From: Viridothelium virens | Taxonomy: Eukaryota > Ascomycota > Dothideomycetes > Trypetheliales > Trypetheliaceae | Reading direction: 5' to 3' | DNA length: 64,000 bases | Assembly: GCA_010094025.1 (NCBI GenBank) | Contig: ML991774.1 | Location: forward strand, 188,821-252,820 | In this document: positions 37,146 through 48,223 of the stretch, one piece after another | How the letters are laid out: each line of letters begins with the position of its first letter | Numbering within the stretch: the stretch's first letter is position 1 | Position numbers and translations under genes: made by a program | Notes under the pieces: generated by a model | What the model saw: only the letters and a program-made list of their open reading frames with translations | Database searches by the model: none | What the model was told of the DNA's origin: nothing

Positions 37146-40100
37146 ATGGGTCAAGGATACTCACTGACCAGCCTTTCGGCTGGCGCCGCTGGCTTGGATG
37201 TCCCAGAAATGTCTGACCTCACGTACGAACGGGCCCTCGGAAACGCAAGATTCATGAAAACAGTACGAGCAAGGCAAAAGATGGGTCTGGTAGTTGTAAA
37301 GATAGTGATGAAGCCAAGTGCAAGCATAACCCTGGGCAAATACATCAAAACAATCAAGGAGGAGCGAAGATTACTCTCCGAAGTGCCAAATGCTCTCGGT
37401 TACCAGCGAATTGTTGAAACCGGAACGAGTGGTTATCTTGTCCGGCAGTATATTCACAGCTCATTATATGATCGAATGAGCACAAGACCATTTCTCGAGG
37501 ACATTGAGAAGAAGTGGCTGTCTTTTCAGTTACTAAACGCGGTGCGCGATTGCCATGCCCGTAATATCTACCATGGTGATATCAAGACTGAAAACACTCT
37601 CGTTACTTCATGGAACTGGCTATACCTGACTGATTTCTCATCCTCGTTCAAGCCTACCTATCTCCCCGAAGATAATCCTGCCGATTTTTCCTTCTTCTTC
37701 GATACATCCGCACGGCGAACATGCTATCTAGCACCGGAAAGATTTTTAGGTCATGGTCAGCAGGCCGAAGGCAGAGACAAAATAAATTGGGCAATGGATA
37801 TCTTCAGTGTTGGCTGCGTAATTGCAGAGTTGTTTCTGGAGACGCCTATCTTCAATCTTAGTCAACTCTTCAAATACCGCAGACGAGAGTATGATCCAGG
37901 TCAAATGCTTAGCAAGATTGAAGATATCGATATCCGCGACCTCGTTTCCCATATGATCCAGGTTGAGCCAGAGTCGAGATACTCAGCCGAGGAATATCTG
38001 ACATTTTGGAGACACAAGGCATTCCCGGAGTACTTCTACAGCTTCCTACATCAATACATGTATGTCGTTACGGACCCTACGTCCGGAAGAGCGCCAATCA
38101 CTGCGGGAGAAAGCAACCTTGGGGAGTCGGATGACCGCATTGATAGAGTCTACTACGATTTTGATAAGATCTCTTACTTTCTGGGCTACGATAGGGATAA
38201 ACATTCTCAAAATTCGAGCAGGAAGAGATCGAACGAGACATCCGGGGTATTTCCACTTCATCTGGACTTGCCAAACTACCGTCGCCAGATTTCCGCGGCT
38301 CCATATCAAACCGTTGATGATGGTACGCTTGTCTTTCTTACTCTCGTGGTATCTTCTCTACGCAGCACTGCAAGAGCGAGTGCTCGGGTCCGAGCATGCG
38401 AGCTTCTACTCGCTTTTGCCGAGCGCCTGACGGATGAAGCGAAGCTAGACCGGGTTCTGCCACATCTTGTAGAGCTCATGCGGGATCCGGTCGATGCCGT
38501 GAAGATCGCTGCTCTACGAAGTGTCACTCAATTGGTTAGTCTCCTCCTAAGTTTGACGGCAAATCTCGTGATTACTCTCTAACAGCCAACAGCTAGATAT
38601 AGTTACTGTTGCCTCTCCGGTCAACGTTAACGTCTTCCCTGAATATCTCATGCCTCGTTTATCGGTATTTGTTCAAAGTCGGATAGAGAAACCTGGTCCA
38701 TTGGTACGGGCAACTTATGCAATATGCCTCTCTTCACTGGCAATGACTGCATCTCGCTTTCTGGACATGATGCAAGCTCTACGCGCTGATGGGTCATTAC
38801 CAAACACGGACCCTGAAACGGAAAATGATGACTACTCCTCTACGCTTTATCAACAATCGTTTGACAAGTCTCGAGCCGACCTGGTAAAACAGTTCGAGGT
38901 TCATACCAAAGCTCTACTCACAGATGGAGATGCTTCGGTCCGGAGGGCTTTCCTAAGCTCGGTATCACCCTTATGCGTTTTCTTCGGAACTACCAAGGCG
39001 AACGATGTAATTCTCAGTCACCTCAATACTTATTTAAATGATCGGGATTGGATGCTCAAATGTGCATTCTTCGAGACAATCGTCGGTGTTGCAACGTACG
39101 TAGGATCAACTAATTTAGAAGAATTCATTTTACCCCTCATGATTCAAGCTCTGACAGATCCTGAGGAGTTCGTCGTTGAAAGAGTGCTCAGATCCCTTGC
39201 GGTTATGGCTCATTTGGGACTGTTTCAACGATCAAGGACCTGGGAGCTGATTGATATTGTGGGTCGTTTCACAATGCATCCAAATTTGTGGATTCGCGAA
39301 GCGACTGCACATTTCATCTCTGCCGCCACCACATATCTTTCCGATGCAGACAAGCATACAATTATTGGACCTTTGATCAGGCCATATCTGAAGGTACCAC
39401 CAACCAATCTAACAGAGCTCAAGCTTCTTGAGACTCTCAAAAAATCGATACCAAGGATTGTGTTTGAGATGGCCGTACTCTGGGCTACGAAAACCGAAAA
39501 GGGCATCTTTTGGAAAAGTGCTCATCATCAAGGCACTTTTACTTTTGGATCCTTAGAGCAGACTGTACCAACGACCTCTGCTCGAGAGCTTACGCGCACG
39601 AGCTTTGCCAAAATACCTAAGAACGACGAGGATGAACAGTGGGTCTCAAGGCTACGAAACGCAAACATGTCGACCGAGGATGAGTTGAAGCTCGTGGCTC
39701 TCAGAGGCTACATATGGCGGACTGCCATGCGAAAGAAAGCTACGAATGGTGATTCGGGTTCATCGAAGCTCAACGGTATCGTACCTCTTAGCGAGCTTAC
39801 TGTACCTCTTCAAACTGTTTTCTTCGATGACGACCGGCAAATCTTCGAGGATGTTGTGAAAAGTGGTGCTACTACTCCTTCAGCAAAGCCGCAATCTCAT
39901 AGCCTAGCAGAGGCATTGCTAGATGCTTCGGCAAACATGGATGACCCCATTGTGCGTCGCAAGATGTCTGCCCTCAACGCTCACAAAGCTTCAAAACCTG
40001 CAGCTTCAGGTACGACAAGTGGCATTGATAAAGCTCGAGATCCGCCTGCTATCCAGTCTTCTTCATCCGGCTCTCCCAGCGGTGAAAGACGAGGTTCCAG

Positions 40101-41955
40101 TCAGCAAGCAGTTGTTGATACTCGACGAAAAAGCTTAGGTATCAATCTCTCTCCTTCGCCGGATACTGGTACACCTGAGAACGAACCATCTTCGGTGGCT
40201 TCGGACGGCATAGCTGGACCTGATGAGCATCGACATGCTGTGCGTCATAAGGGAAGCGCTGTTGACCTTATGCAGCGGGGACAGTCAAACAATAAGGCCA
40301 ATGCCGAAATCAGCACCTCATCTGCTAATGCATTTGGCAAAGTTGATGGAAACTATAATAAGGATGGAGCTTACCAGTCACCTCTGGCCTTGGCACAAGA
40401 CCAAAGTAAACGAAAGCCATCTGCTATTCGATTTCAGAACGCGCATACTTATGATGGGAATGATCCAAGTATCTTGAAGTTGCTCGACACTCTCTACCTT
40501 GAGAATTATCCAGTTGATGCGGTTGAGTTTGGTCCCATTATTCAGCCTCTCAGCCGACGTCAAACAATTAGGCGCAGTAATGGGCAGGCCTCTGCAACGC
40601 CTTGGCGACCTGAAGGCATCTTAGTGGCCACGTTCAGCGAGCATACCGCTCCGGTCACACGTGTAGTCGTCGCACCAGATCATGCCTTCTTTCTCACTGG
40701 ATCTGACGATGGCTCTGTAAAGGTATGGGATTCTGCCCGCTTGGAACGTAACATTGCGCATCGTTCCCGACAAACACACCGTCACCCCCCAGGAACCCAA
40801 ATCTCCAGTCTAGCTTTTGTCGAAAATACCCACTGCTTCATCAGCACCAGTACCGACGGTAGCGTCAATGTTGTCAAAGTCGACTACATCGAATCTAATG
40901 CCTCCAGCCGCTATGGCAAGCTGCGCGTCCTCCGTGAATGGCAGCTCCCGGACAACGAGTACGCCACTTGGTCCGAACACTTCAAATCCGAAAACCAGTC
41001 CATCCTGATCCTCTGCACGAACCTCTGCCGCGTCGTCGCCATCGATCTGCGCACCATGAGCACCCTCTACGAATTCGCAAACCCGGTCCAGCACGGCACA
41101 CCCAACTGCTTCTGTCTCGACAAGCGCCATCACTGGCTCCTCCTCGGCACCTCCCACGGCATTCTCGACCTATGGGACCTGCGCTTCCGTCTGCGCGTCC
41201 GAGGCTGGGGATTCGCCGGAGCCTCGAAGATCCACCGCATCGTCGTCCACCCCGTCCGCAGCACGCGCAAGAAGAAGGTGTGCATCGCTGGGGGCACAGG
41301 GCAGGGAGAGGTCACCGTCTGGGATCTGGAGAAGTTCGTCTGTCAGGAGGTCTACCGCACGGCGGGGAGCAAGGAGACCTTGCGCGGCTTCGATGTCTGG
41401 AAGATCGAGGAGGAGAAGCCGGAGGGGATGCTGGCGCGGTTTGCGGTCGTTGGGGGAGGAGCGGACCCAAGCGTCGCCGCGGTGGACCGCGGCGTCCGCG
41501 CAATTGCGACCGGTGTCCATGTACCGGAGGATGGCAGCGAACCGAGGCATGGGTTCTTTGTATCTGCAGGCCCCGACTGGAAAGTAAGGTTCTGGGATAT
41601 GGACCGTGTCCAAGCGTCGAAGGTTGTGAGTGGCTTGGATGTTGACGAGGGCCAGCCCACTTTCGAGCAGAGCGAGGTAAATCAGGATACCTCAATGGTT
41701 TTCGAGAAAGCGAATTCGGGAGGCGGGAGACCTTCGGGGCCGGGTAGAGCTGGCTCAAGCAACAGAGTGCCGTCAAATTCATCGGCAAAGAGGACGAGTT
41801 CGGGTAGCAAAGGGAGAACGGGTATCGTCAGCGTACAGCAACAGAAGTTGTTGCACAGTCACTTGGACACTGTGATGGATGTGGCTTTGTTGGAATACCC
41901 CTATGGGATGATTATCTCAGTGGACAGGTCGGGAGTCATTTATGTATTCCAGTAA
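37146..41955 (+). CDS. vps15: Vps15, kinase-like regulatory subunit of the Vps34 PI3-kinase
   Basis: Exons 37146-38534 and 38593-41955 encode 1583 residues; the intron is 58 nt. MGQGYSL fits N-myristoylation. The kinase-like domain (about 30-310) has the family's HGDIKTEN catalytic loop (H143) and DFSSSF in place of DFG. A HEAT-repeat solenoid follows (about 380-800), then a low-complexity linker and a WD40 propeller from about 1140 to the end (LTGSDDGSVKVWDSAR; last blade ends GVIYVFQ). Vps15 recruits Vps34 to endosomes and autophagosomes in complexes with Vps30/Beclin and Atg14 or Vps38. The propeller part is GC-rich with a C-to-G switch near 41340, unlike the AT-richer first 3.5 kb. Confidence 0.95.
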
Positions 41956-42392
41956 TCTACAAGACAATGCACTCCGATTTGGAAGACTGAATTCATCCGC
42001 AGTTTCTTCTTGATGGGGTAGTCTCACGTTAGATAACTGCCGTTCAATAATCTCATATATTCTCCTAAACCAGTCTATATGAGACCAATGTTCCTGCTCA
42101 AGCCCCAAAGTCTCGATCTCTTGAGTAGGAAACTTTGCTATCTTAAAGCGTAAAAAATTAGTTGATATAGTCACCTCCCACCACTCCGAGGGGAAACCAT
42201 TGATTTCGCCGACGCCACTTGATTCCCTACCTACCTAGGTAAACCCTAAAAATTTTACACATATTCGCGAACCCACCACTAACGCCTATTACCTTCAAGA
42301 AGACTTCTGAGCATCACTTGCGAGTGCTTGGCTCCTAGTCAACGTGCATCTCGGCGACGAAACGTTGTTGGTGGTGTTGAAAGCGTACCAAA
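41956..42392. promoter_or_regulatory. Intergenic region, lea1 promoter
   Basis: A 437-bp gap. The palindrome TACCTAGGTA at 42232-42241 lies about 150 bp upstream of the lea1 ATG. No gene seen. Confidence 0.5.
42232..42241. repeat. TACCTAGGTA palindrome, copy 3
   Basis: The third perfect copy, about 150 bp upstream of the lea1 start codon. It is directly preceded by CCTACC, as is copy 1 in part (CAACC), so the conserved context may extend beyond the palindrome. Confidence 0.6.
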
Positions 42393-43382
42393 ATGAGGCT
42401 CAATGCCGACTTAATCCACAACTCTCTTTCCTACCTCAACCCGCTCAAAGAGCGCGAACTCGATCTACGAGGTGCGTATAAACTGAAAAGAGCAGATGCT
42501 ACACTTTGAGCGAACACTGTTGATATCAACCTTTTTGGCCAATCGCAGGACATAAACTACCCGCGATTGAAAACCTAGGAGTCGCAAAGGTACGTGAACG
42601 TTACCTTCGAGGCCGACATCTGCTGGCGACTGATGTTTGATCATCGCATTGTAGGACCACGATGCCTTCGACTTCACCGACAACGACATTTCACAGCTCT
42701 CCAACTTTCCTCTCTCGCCTCGAGTACACACGCTCCTCTGCGCACGGAATCGCATAACGACGATACAACCCTCCTTACCTCAAAGCATACCTAACCTAAG
42801 CACGCTCGTGCTCACCGCGAACCAGATCTCCGAACTAGCAGATCTCGACCCTTTGGCCGGATTTCCAAGACTGACGGCATTGGTTCTGATGGAAAATCCA
42901 GTCTCTCGGAAAGAGGTAGGGCCCTTCGCCAGTATGCCGGTACGAAATCGAAAAGGTACTAATATAGCTTTGCTGCAGAATTACCGGTACTGGGTCATTT
43001 GGCGGTGCCCTTCAGTACGCCTCCTTGACTTTCAGCGCGTGCGTGAAGGAGAGCGGGAGAAAGCAACAGAACTATTTGGCACGGCGTCAGAGCCGTCGGC
43101 TCTTGCATCTAAGGTGAGTGGGCCTATCATAGTAGTCTAGGCGAAAATGCTATGAGGCTGTACTAATTTTGGCAATTTCTCTAGATCCTCTCAGTCAAGT
43201 CTCGAACATTCGACATCCATGACTCTGGTCAGGCAAACGGGACAATGCAGTCGAAGTCGAATAGAGTCGACTTGAACGAGGCAGAAAAGAAGCGGGTTCG
43301 CGAGGCAATCAGGAATGCAAAGAGCTTACAAGAGATGCGCCGGTTGGAGAAGGAGCTGAACGAAGGACGGGTGCCAAGCTGA
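42393..43382 (+). CDS. lea1: Lea1/U2A', leucine-rich-repeat protein of the U2 snRNP
   Basis: Five exons: 42393-42471, 42549-42589, 42655-42915, 42979-43113 and 43185-43382, giving 237 residues. Introns are 63-77 nt and exon 2 is only 41 nt. The protein reads MRLNADLIHNSLSYLNPLKE, DHDAFDFTDNDISQLSNFPL, LSTLVLTANQISELADLDPL and NYRYWVIWRCPSVRLLDFQR, the U2A' LRR array with its C-terminal cap. The tail is basic and helical. U2A' pairs with U2B'' on stem-loop IV of U2 snRNA and is needed for pre-spliceosome assembly. Length and motif order match the family. The model rests on frame continuity across four introns, each supported by canonical ends. Confidence 0.92.
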
Positions 43383-44156
43383 ATAGGGCCACTGAATTCA
43401 ATTATGTATTCCCGTCGTCGAAGTCTTTCGTTCACGGAGCTCTGGAGTCAAGGACCTTTGCGAGACGGTTCTGTAGTACACGGCTAAATTTCATGGATGC
43501 AGATCCACAGTCTTCTGGCTGAGATATTCAGAGACAACGGTTATCTTCCCATAATCTACGAGAGCTTGCACCGACATTTATGTACTCCACTGGGGATGAT
43601 ATCACCCTTTCAGATCGGAGTTCTAGCAAGAGAAGACATATCGTATTTAGAGACCTTCACAAAGATAGTCTTCTCTTTGCAGATGCAACGGCTGGCTTCT
43701 TCGACAAACGCTCAGCATCTTTGGGGGAATTCGTACGACGGTTCCCAGGGCTTCAGCATCTGCACAGAGGGCGAAAATCTCTGCCAGACTTGTGGAGCGC
43801 ACGCTGATGACTTGATTTTCTCTCGATGTTGACTGTCTGCCAGAAATTGTGGCCTTCAGAATGCCTCTCTTCGAGGTTGAATCGCTCACAATATACCTAA
43901 TCTGGTGCCTACCGAATGCAGGCCTAGCGTATAGAAAAGCACGTGTGAGCGCGGCGGTTTGGCGTGGAGCAAAACACACAGGTACCTACTAGGTAAGGCT
44001 TAGCGTCACGCGGACGCAGATCCGTTTGTCGCGTCGCTACCAATCATTACCACGTCCTTCACTCAATCATAAAAGTAGCTCTCTAGCGTACAGTCTCCGT
44101 CCACTGCTTATAGGTCCCACTTTCCACTCTTGTAGTTCTTGGGCCATCCAGCAACG
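43383..44156. other. Intergenic region upstream of the HLTF-like gene
   Basis: 774 bp without a supported gene. A partial copy of the palindrome (GGTACCTACTAGGTAAGG) occurs at about 43981-43998. The last 150 bases are the likely HLTF-like promoter and leader. Confidence 0.45.
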
Positions 44157-47156
44157 ATGCCTCGCGCAAAACTCAAGCGCAATGCCGACACAATCGATTT
44201 GACGGGCGATAGCGATGATCCAAATGAATTGCGCCCAACACAAAATCCGCAGCATATGAAGACTCCGCGGGTTTCGGAGGGCAGTACTGCTTCGACTGCC
44301 GCCGAAGACTACCTTGATGATGATGACGAGGCTGAGACCGATGGTTTCATACAATCCCAAGAAGCCCTAAATCAAGCCTTTACCAACTATGTGCCTTACG
44401 GTAACAATAATAATAACCTTGCATCATCCATTATTTTACTAATCTTTAGATAGGTACTCTGAGAAGTAAGATAGTTGGTGTCAGATATTACACTGGCTAT
44501 GCCACTATCGGCGAAATGGTCCTCTTGAAACGAGAACCACATAACCCCGTAGGACAAGCTACTCTTAATCATATGCCGTAGCCAACGAGTGTTGCATTCT
44601 AACCAGGACATAGTACGATAGCAATGCTATTCAAGTGCAGAATGTCCACGAAACTCAGATTGGACATATCCCACGGACGGTCGCTGCTGAACTAGCAAAG
44701 TATATGGTAAGGATCTAGCAAATCAAGCGATGGATCTCCAGTCGACTGATTGTCATTGTAGGACTCGCAAGATCTTTTCATCGAGGGCACCGTGACTGGC
44801 CATAAGGGAGAATTCGATTGTCCGCTAGACCTCAGATTGTATGGAACTTCAGATCCGCTCGAGCAGATTCGTCTTAAAGAGCGCATGCAATCTGATCGGC
44901 TCCCACTCGAAGATTATCGGCAAAGAGAGAAAGCTGAGAAACAAAGGAATAAGGAACTCCTTGCAGCCCAGAAGAAGGCCCGTAGCAACAAAAAGATACC
45001 AAAGCCAACCAATCCGGCGGAGTTTGCAGGCAATCAAGCCGGCGGTCTGGAACCGGACCCAACTATTGAAGACATTGTTGATGAAAGCGAACGCTTCAAC
45101 CCAAGAAACGTCGAACAATTTGTCGAAAAGTTTGGCGCTGCCGAAGAGGTACTTGCTAGTATGCCAATGGCAGATCAACCTAGGGATCTTCAATCGCATC
45201 TCTTGCCTTTCCAACGCCAAGGTCTGAAATGGCTTCTTGACAAGGAATCACCCAGCGTTCCGGCCACCGGATCCAAAGATGTGGTCCAGCTTTGGAAACG
45301 CGATTCGAAAAATCAGTCTTTATTTACAAATGTTGCCACCCATTTCACGGTCAGAGAGGCGCCTGCGCTTGCGAGTGGAGGTATCCTTGCGGATGATATG
45401 GGACTTGGCAAAACTGTGCAGATAATAGCACTTATAATCGCGGACCGAGCAATGAGGAGCTCGATCAGCGCTAGGACTGGACCGACATTGATCATCTCTC
45501 CGCTCACTGTCATGAGTAATTGGACGGGACAGATGGAGCATCACATGTCCAAGAACAAACCTTTGAGAGTACTCGTCCACCATGGTCCCTCTCGGATCAA
45601 AAGTGCAAAGGACATCCAGGACGTCGATGTTGTAGTTACGACCTATGGCACGGTGACCACGGACCATTTTGGCAAATCGTCCAAGAAGGGTTCGTCATTC
45701 GGACTCTCCTCTATCGAGTGGCGGCGTATCGTTCTTGATGAGGGCCATGAAATTCGTAATCCGAGCTCCAAAAAGGCAGCTGCTGTTTCTGCGCTCAACG
45801 CCGCGTCTCGCTGGGTATTGACGGGTATGTCATAGTAACGGATTTGCTGGCAACGCACTTACTACATGCTAATCGCTCTTTTCAGGGACGCCCATCGTGA
45901 ATACCCTTAAGGATCTTTATTCCATTGCCAGGTTCCTTCAACTCTCGGGCGGTCTGGATCGCTACGAATTATTCAATCAAGCCATCATCCGACCCGTCAA
46001 CCAAGGCGACGAAAATGCCAGCGTCATACTACAGCTTCTCATGAACAGTATCTGTCTTCGACGCAAGAAAGAGATGCCTTTTATCGACCTGAAACTCCCT
46101 CCCCTCTCTGAATACGTCCATCGCATCACCTTCGAACCCCATGAGCAGGAAAGATACGACGCGCTCGCCCACGAAGCCGAAGGCACCCTCGACCAATACA
46201 AGACCCGCCGCGGCACCAGCGGCAAGGGCGCCAACGCCACCTATCAGCACCTCCTCGAAATCCTGCTCCGCCTCCGGCAAATGTGCAACCACTGGAAACT
46301 CTGCGGCCAGCGCCTGACGAACCTCATGACCGCTATCGAGACATCCGGCACAGTCGACCTAACCCCCGAAAACCGGCGCACCCTGCAGGACCTGCTGCAG
46401 CTCAGCATCTCAGCGCAAGAGGACTGCCCCGTGTGCCTGGAGACGCTGTCGCAGCCCGTCATCACCGCGTGCGCGCACGTCTTCTGCAGCGCCTGCATCG
46501 AGCGCGTCATCGAGACGCAGCACCGCTGTCCGATGTGCCGGGCTGAGTTGGAAGGGACGGAGGCGCTGGTGCAGCCGGCGAGGGAGCTGGGTGAGGAGGC
46601 GCCGATGGAGGAGCCGGTTGATGAGTCGATGAGTAGTAAGGTCGAGGCCATGTTGCATATCCTTAAGGCGTCGCATCAGAAGGCCGGGCCGAAGGTCGTC
46701 GTGTTTTCGCAGTGGACGAGCTTTCTCGATATCGTGCAGTATCATCTCGGCTTGCATGGGTATCAGTATACGAGGCTGGATGGGTCGATGTCGGTGCGGG
46801 CGCGTGATGTGGCGCTGCGCAGGTTCGATGAGGATGAGCATTGTACTATCTTGCTCGCGTCGCTGGCCGTGTGTAGTGTGGGGTTGAACCTTGTCGCGGC
46901 GAATACGGTCGTTCTGTCTGATTCGTGGTGGTCGCCAGCATTGGAGGATCAAGCGGTGGATCGAGTGCATCGGCTGGGGCAGAAGAGACCGACGACGGTG
47001 TTCAGACTGGTGATGGAGGGCAGTATAGAGGACCGTGTGATCAAGATTCAGCAGGATAAGCGCAAGTTGATGATGTTGGCATTTGCGGAGAAGGCAGGAA
47101 AGAGGATGAATAGCAAGGCGGCGAGATTGGCAGATGTCGAAAAACTTCTCGGTTAA
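44157..47156 (+). CDS. HLTF-type SNF2 helicase with HIRAN and RING domains
   Basis: Exons 44157-44400, 44454-44548, 44614-44706, 44762-45824 and 45886-47156 encode 921 residues; introns are 53-65 nt. The HIRAN domain (about 82-175) reads YGTLRSKIVGVRYYTGY, closely like human HLTF, and binds 3' DNA ends in that family. The SNF2 ATPase has DDMGLGKT (355-362) and DEGH (470-473). A C3HC4 RING (about 679-716, CPVCLETLSQPVITACAHVF) sits between the ATPase lobes. The C-terminal helicase lobe ends with VDRVHRLGQKRPTTVFRLV. Relatives remodel stalled forks and polyubiquitylate PCNA with Ubc13-Mms2 in error-free damage tolerance. RING wording favours HLTF over Rad5, but a Rad5 assignment is not excluded. 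From about 46050 the gene is GC-rich. Confidence 0.92.
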
Positions 47157-47602
47157 GGATTTCCTCCGTGCTCGGGAAAAGGTGCAATGGCGAAGATGGT
47201 CGGGGTGTGCTTCAAGATTTGCTTCTGAGCGAGTTGCTGTTGGACCTGGAGGGTAAGATGGCTTCCTGACTATTTAAGAGAAGCTTTGTAATAATATAGG
47301 AGTCCTAGACTTGAGGGGTCGAGGATACGAGAGAGCTGCATAAATCGCTTCAATGGGATAGAATTAGACGTGGCTAGCTCATGGAGTCGAACGAACAATC
47401 TTTGAGCAAATCACTCAACGAAGAGAGTGCGTGCTCACACACAAGAAAACGAAAGCGATGGATCGAACATGTTCGTGACTTGGGCATGTTCCTCTCATAA
47501 CCAAAAGCGCATTCCATTCTCCCGCTCCACTCAATCTCCCACGTCAATCCCGCGACTGAATAACGCTGCGAAATTGTTAGCAGGCATCATAGAAGTAGTG
47601 TG
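47157..47602. other. Convergent intergenic region
   Basis: 446 bp holding the 3' flanks of the HLTF-like gene and the small minus-strand gene. Nothing else recognised. Confidence 0.5.
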
Positions 47603-48223
47603 TCAGTTCCTCGCACAGAAATTCTCCTCGAGATAAAGTTCCAAATTATCGATGGCATTATCCAAAGCACGGAGCGGATTGAGAATGTCTTCATTGCCGG
47701 TGATTCTCTGCATTCGCCAGACTTCATCCCCAATGTTCTCGAGGAAGAGTTCGAGCCCCAATGAAGAATCAAACAAAGACGTGTAAGGTATGTCTTTACC
47801 CCTTATGCCCTCGATTCCTGAGTAGACACCTCGCCGAATGAAACGCAAGCCTCTTCTGGTCCATCGACACTCCATCTCGAGGAGTCCCAGATAGTTGTCA
47901 AGATCTTGTTCTGCCAAGAATCGGAGCTCCTCGTACGCTTCAGGCCTTAGATGACGGGCAAGCTGATAGGTAAGTAGGGCGGAAGAGTGAAATGGACAGA
48001 TGTCGTCGCTTTGGAAAGGCCCATGATCGCCTGAACGACATGAGGTCAGCCAGAGGCACTACAAGAAGAAAAACTGGGGATGGAGAGCACCTCGCAAGAC
48101 AATTACGGAATCATCCGAAAGATTGTCATCATCTGTTTCATTGTCCATCACAGGGATTCCTTGCATAACACCATCTAGGGAGAAGATGCATTTGCAGAAG
48201 TATTGAATGTACCAATTAGGCAT
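47603..48223 (-). CDS. Small unknown protein, two exons
   Basis: Exons 48223-48091 and 48030-47603 give 186 residues across a 60-nt GT-AG intron. The first exon starts MPNWYIQYFCKCIFSLDGVM and is acidic around DNETDDDNLSDDS. The second is a helical, Leu/Arg/Glu-rich domain (LLTYQLARHLRPEAYEELRF, LEMECRWTRRGLRFIRRGVY) ending in LELYLEENFCARN. Frame continuity, a clean splice and protein-like composition support it, but I know no homolog. A stop codon lies in frame just upstream of the chosen ATG. It begins the sparse 47.6-58 kb stretch and may be lineage-specific. Confidence 0.55.

Noticed and set aside
37146-38534. Missing DFG and HRD motifs in the Vps15 kinase domain as a sign of decay
   Set aside because: HGDIKTEN and DFS are the normal forms in the Vps15 family, so this is not a defect.
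40938-41645. 235-codon plus-strand open frame inside vps15
   Set aside because: It is a shadow frame in the GC-rich block, where stop codons are rare. The Vps15 propeller frame is clearly the coding one.
46410-46970. 186-codon minus-strand open frame inside the HLTF-like gene
   Set aside because: It is antisense to the RING/helicase-C coding region in a GC-rich block, with Arg/His/Leu-rich nonsense composition.
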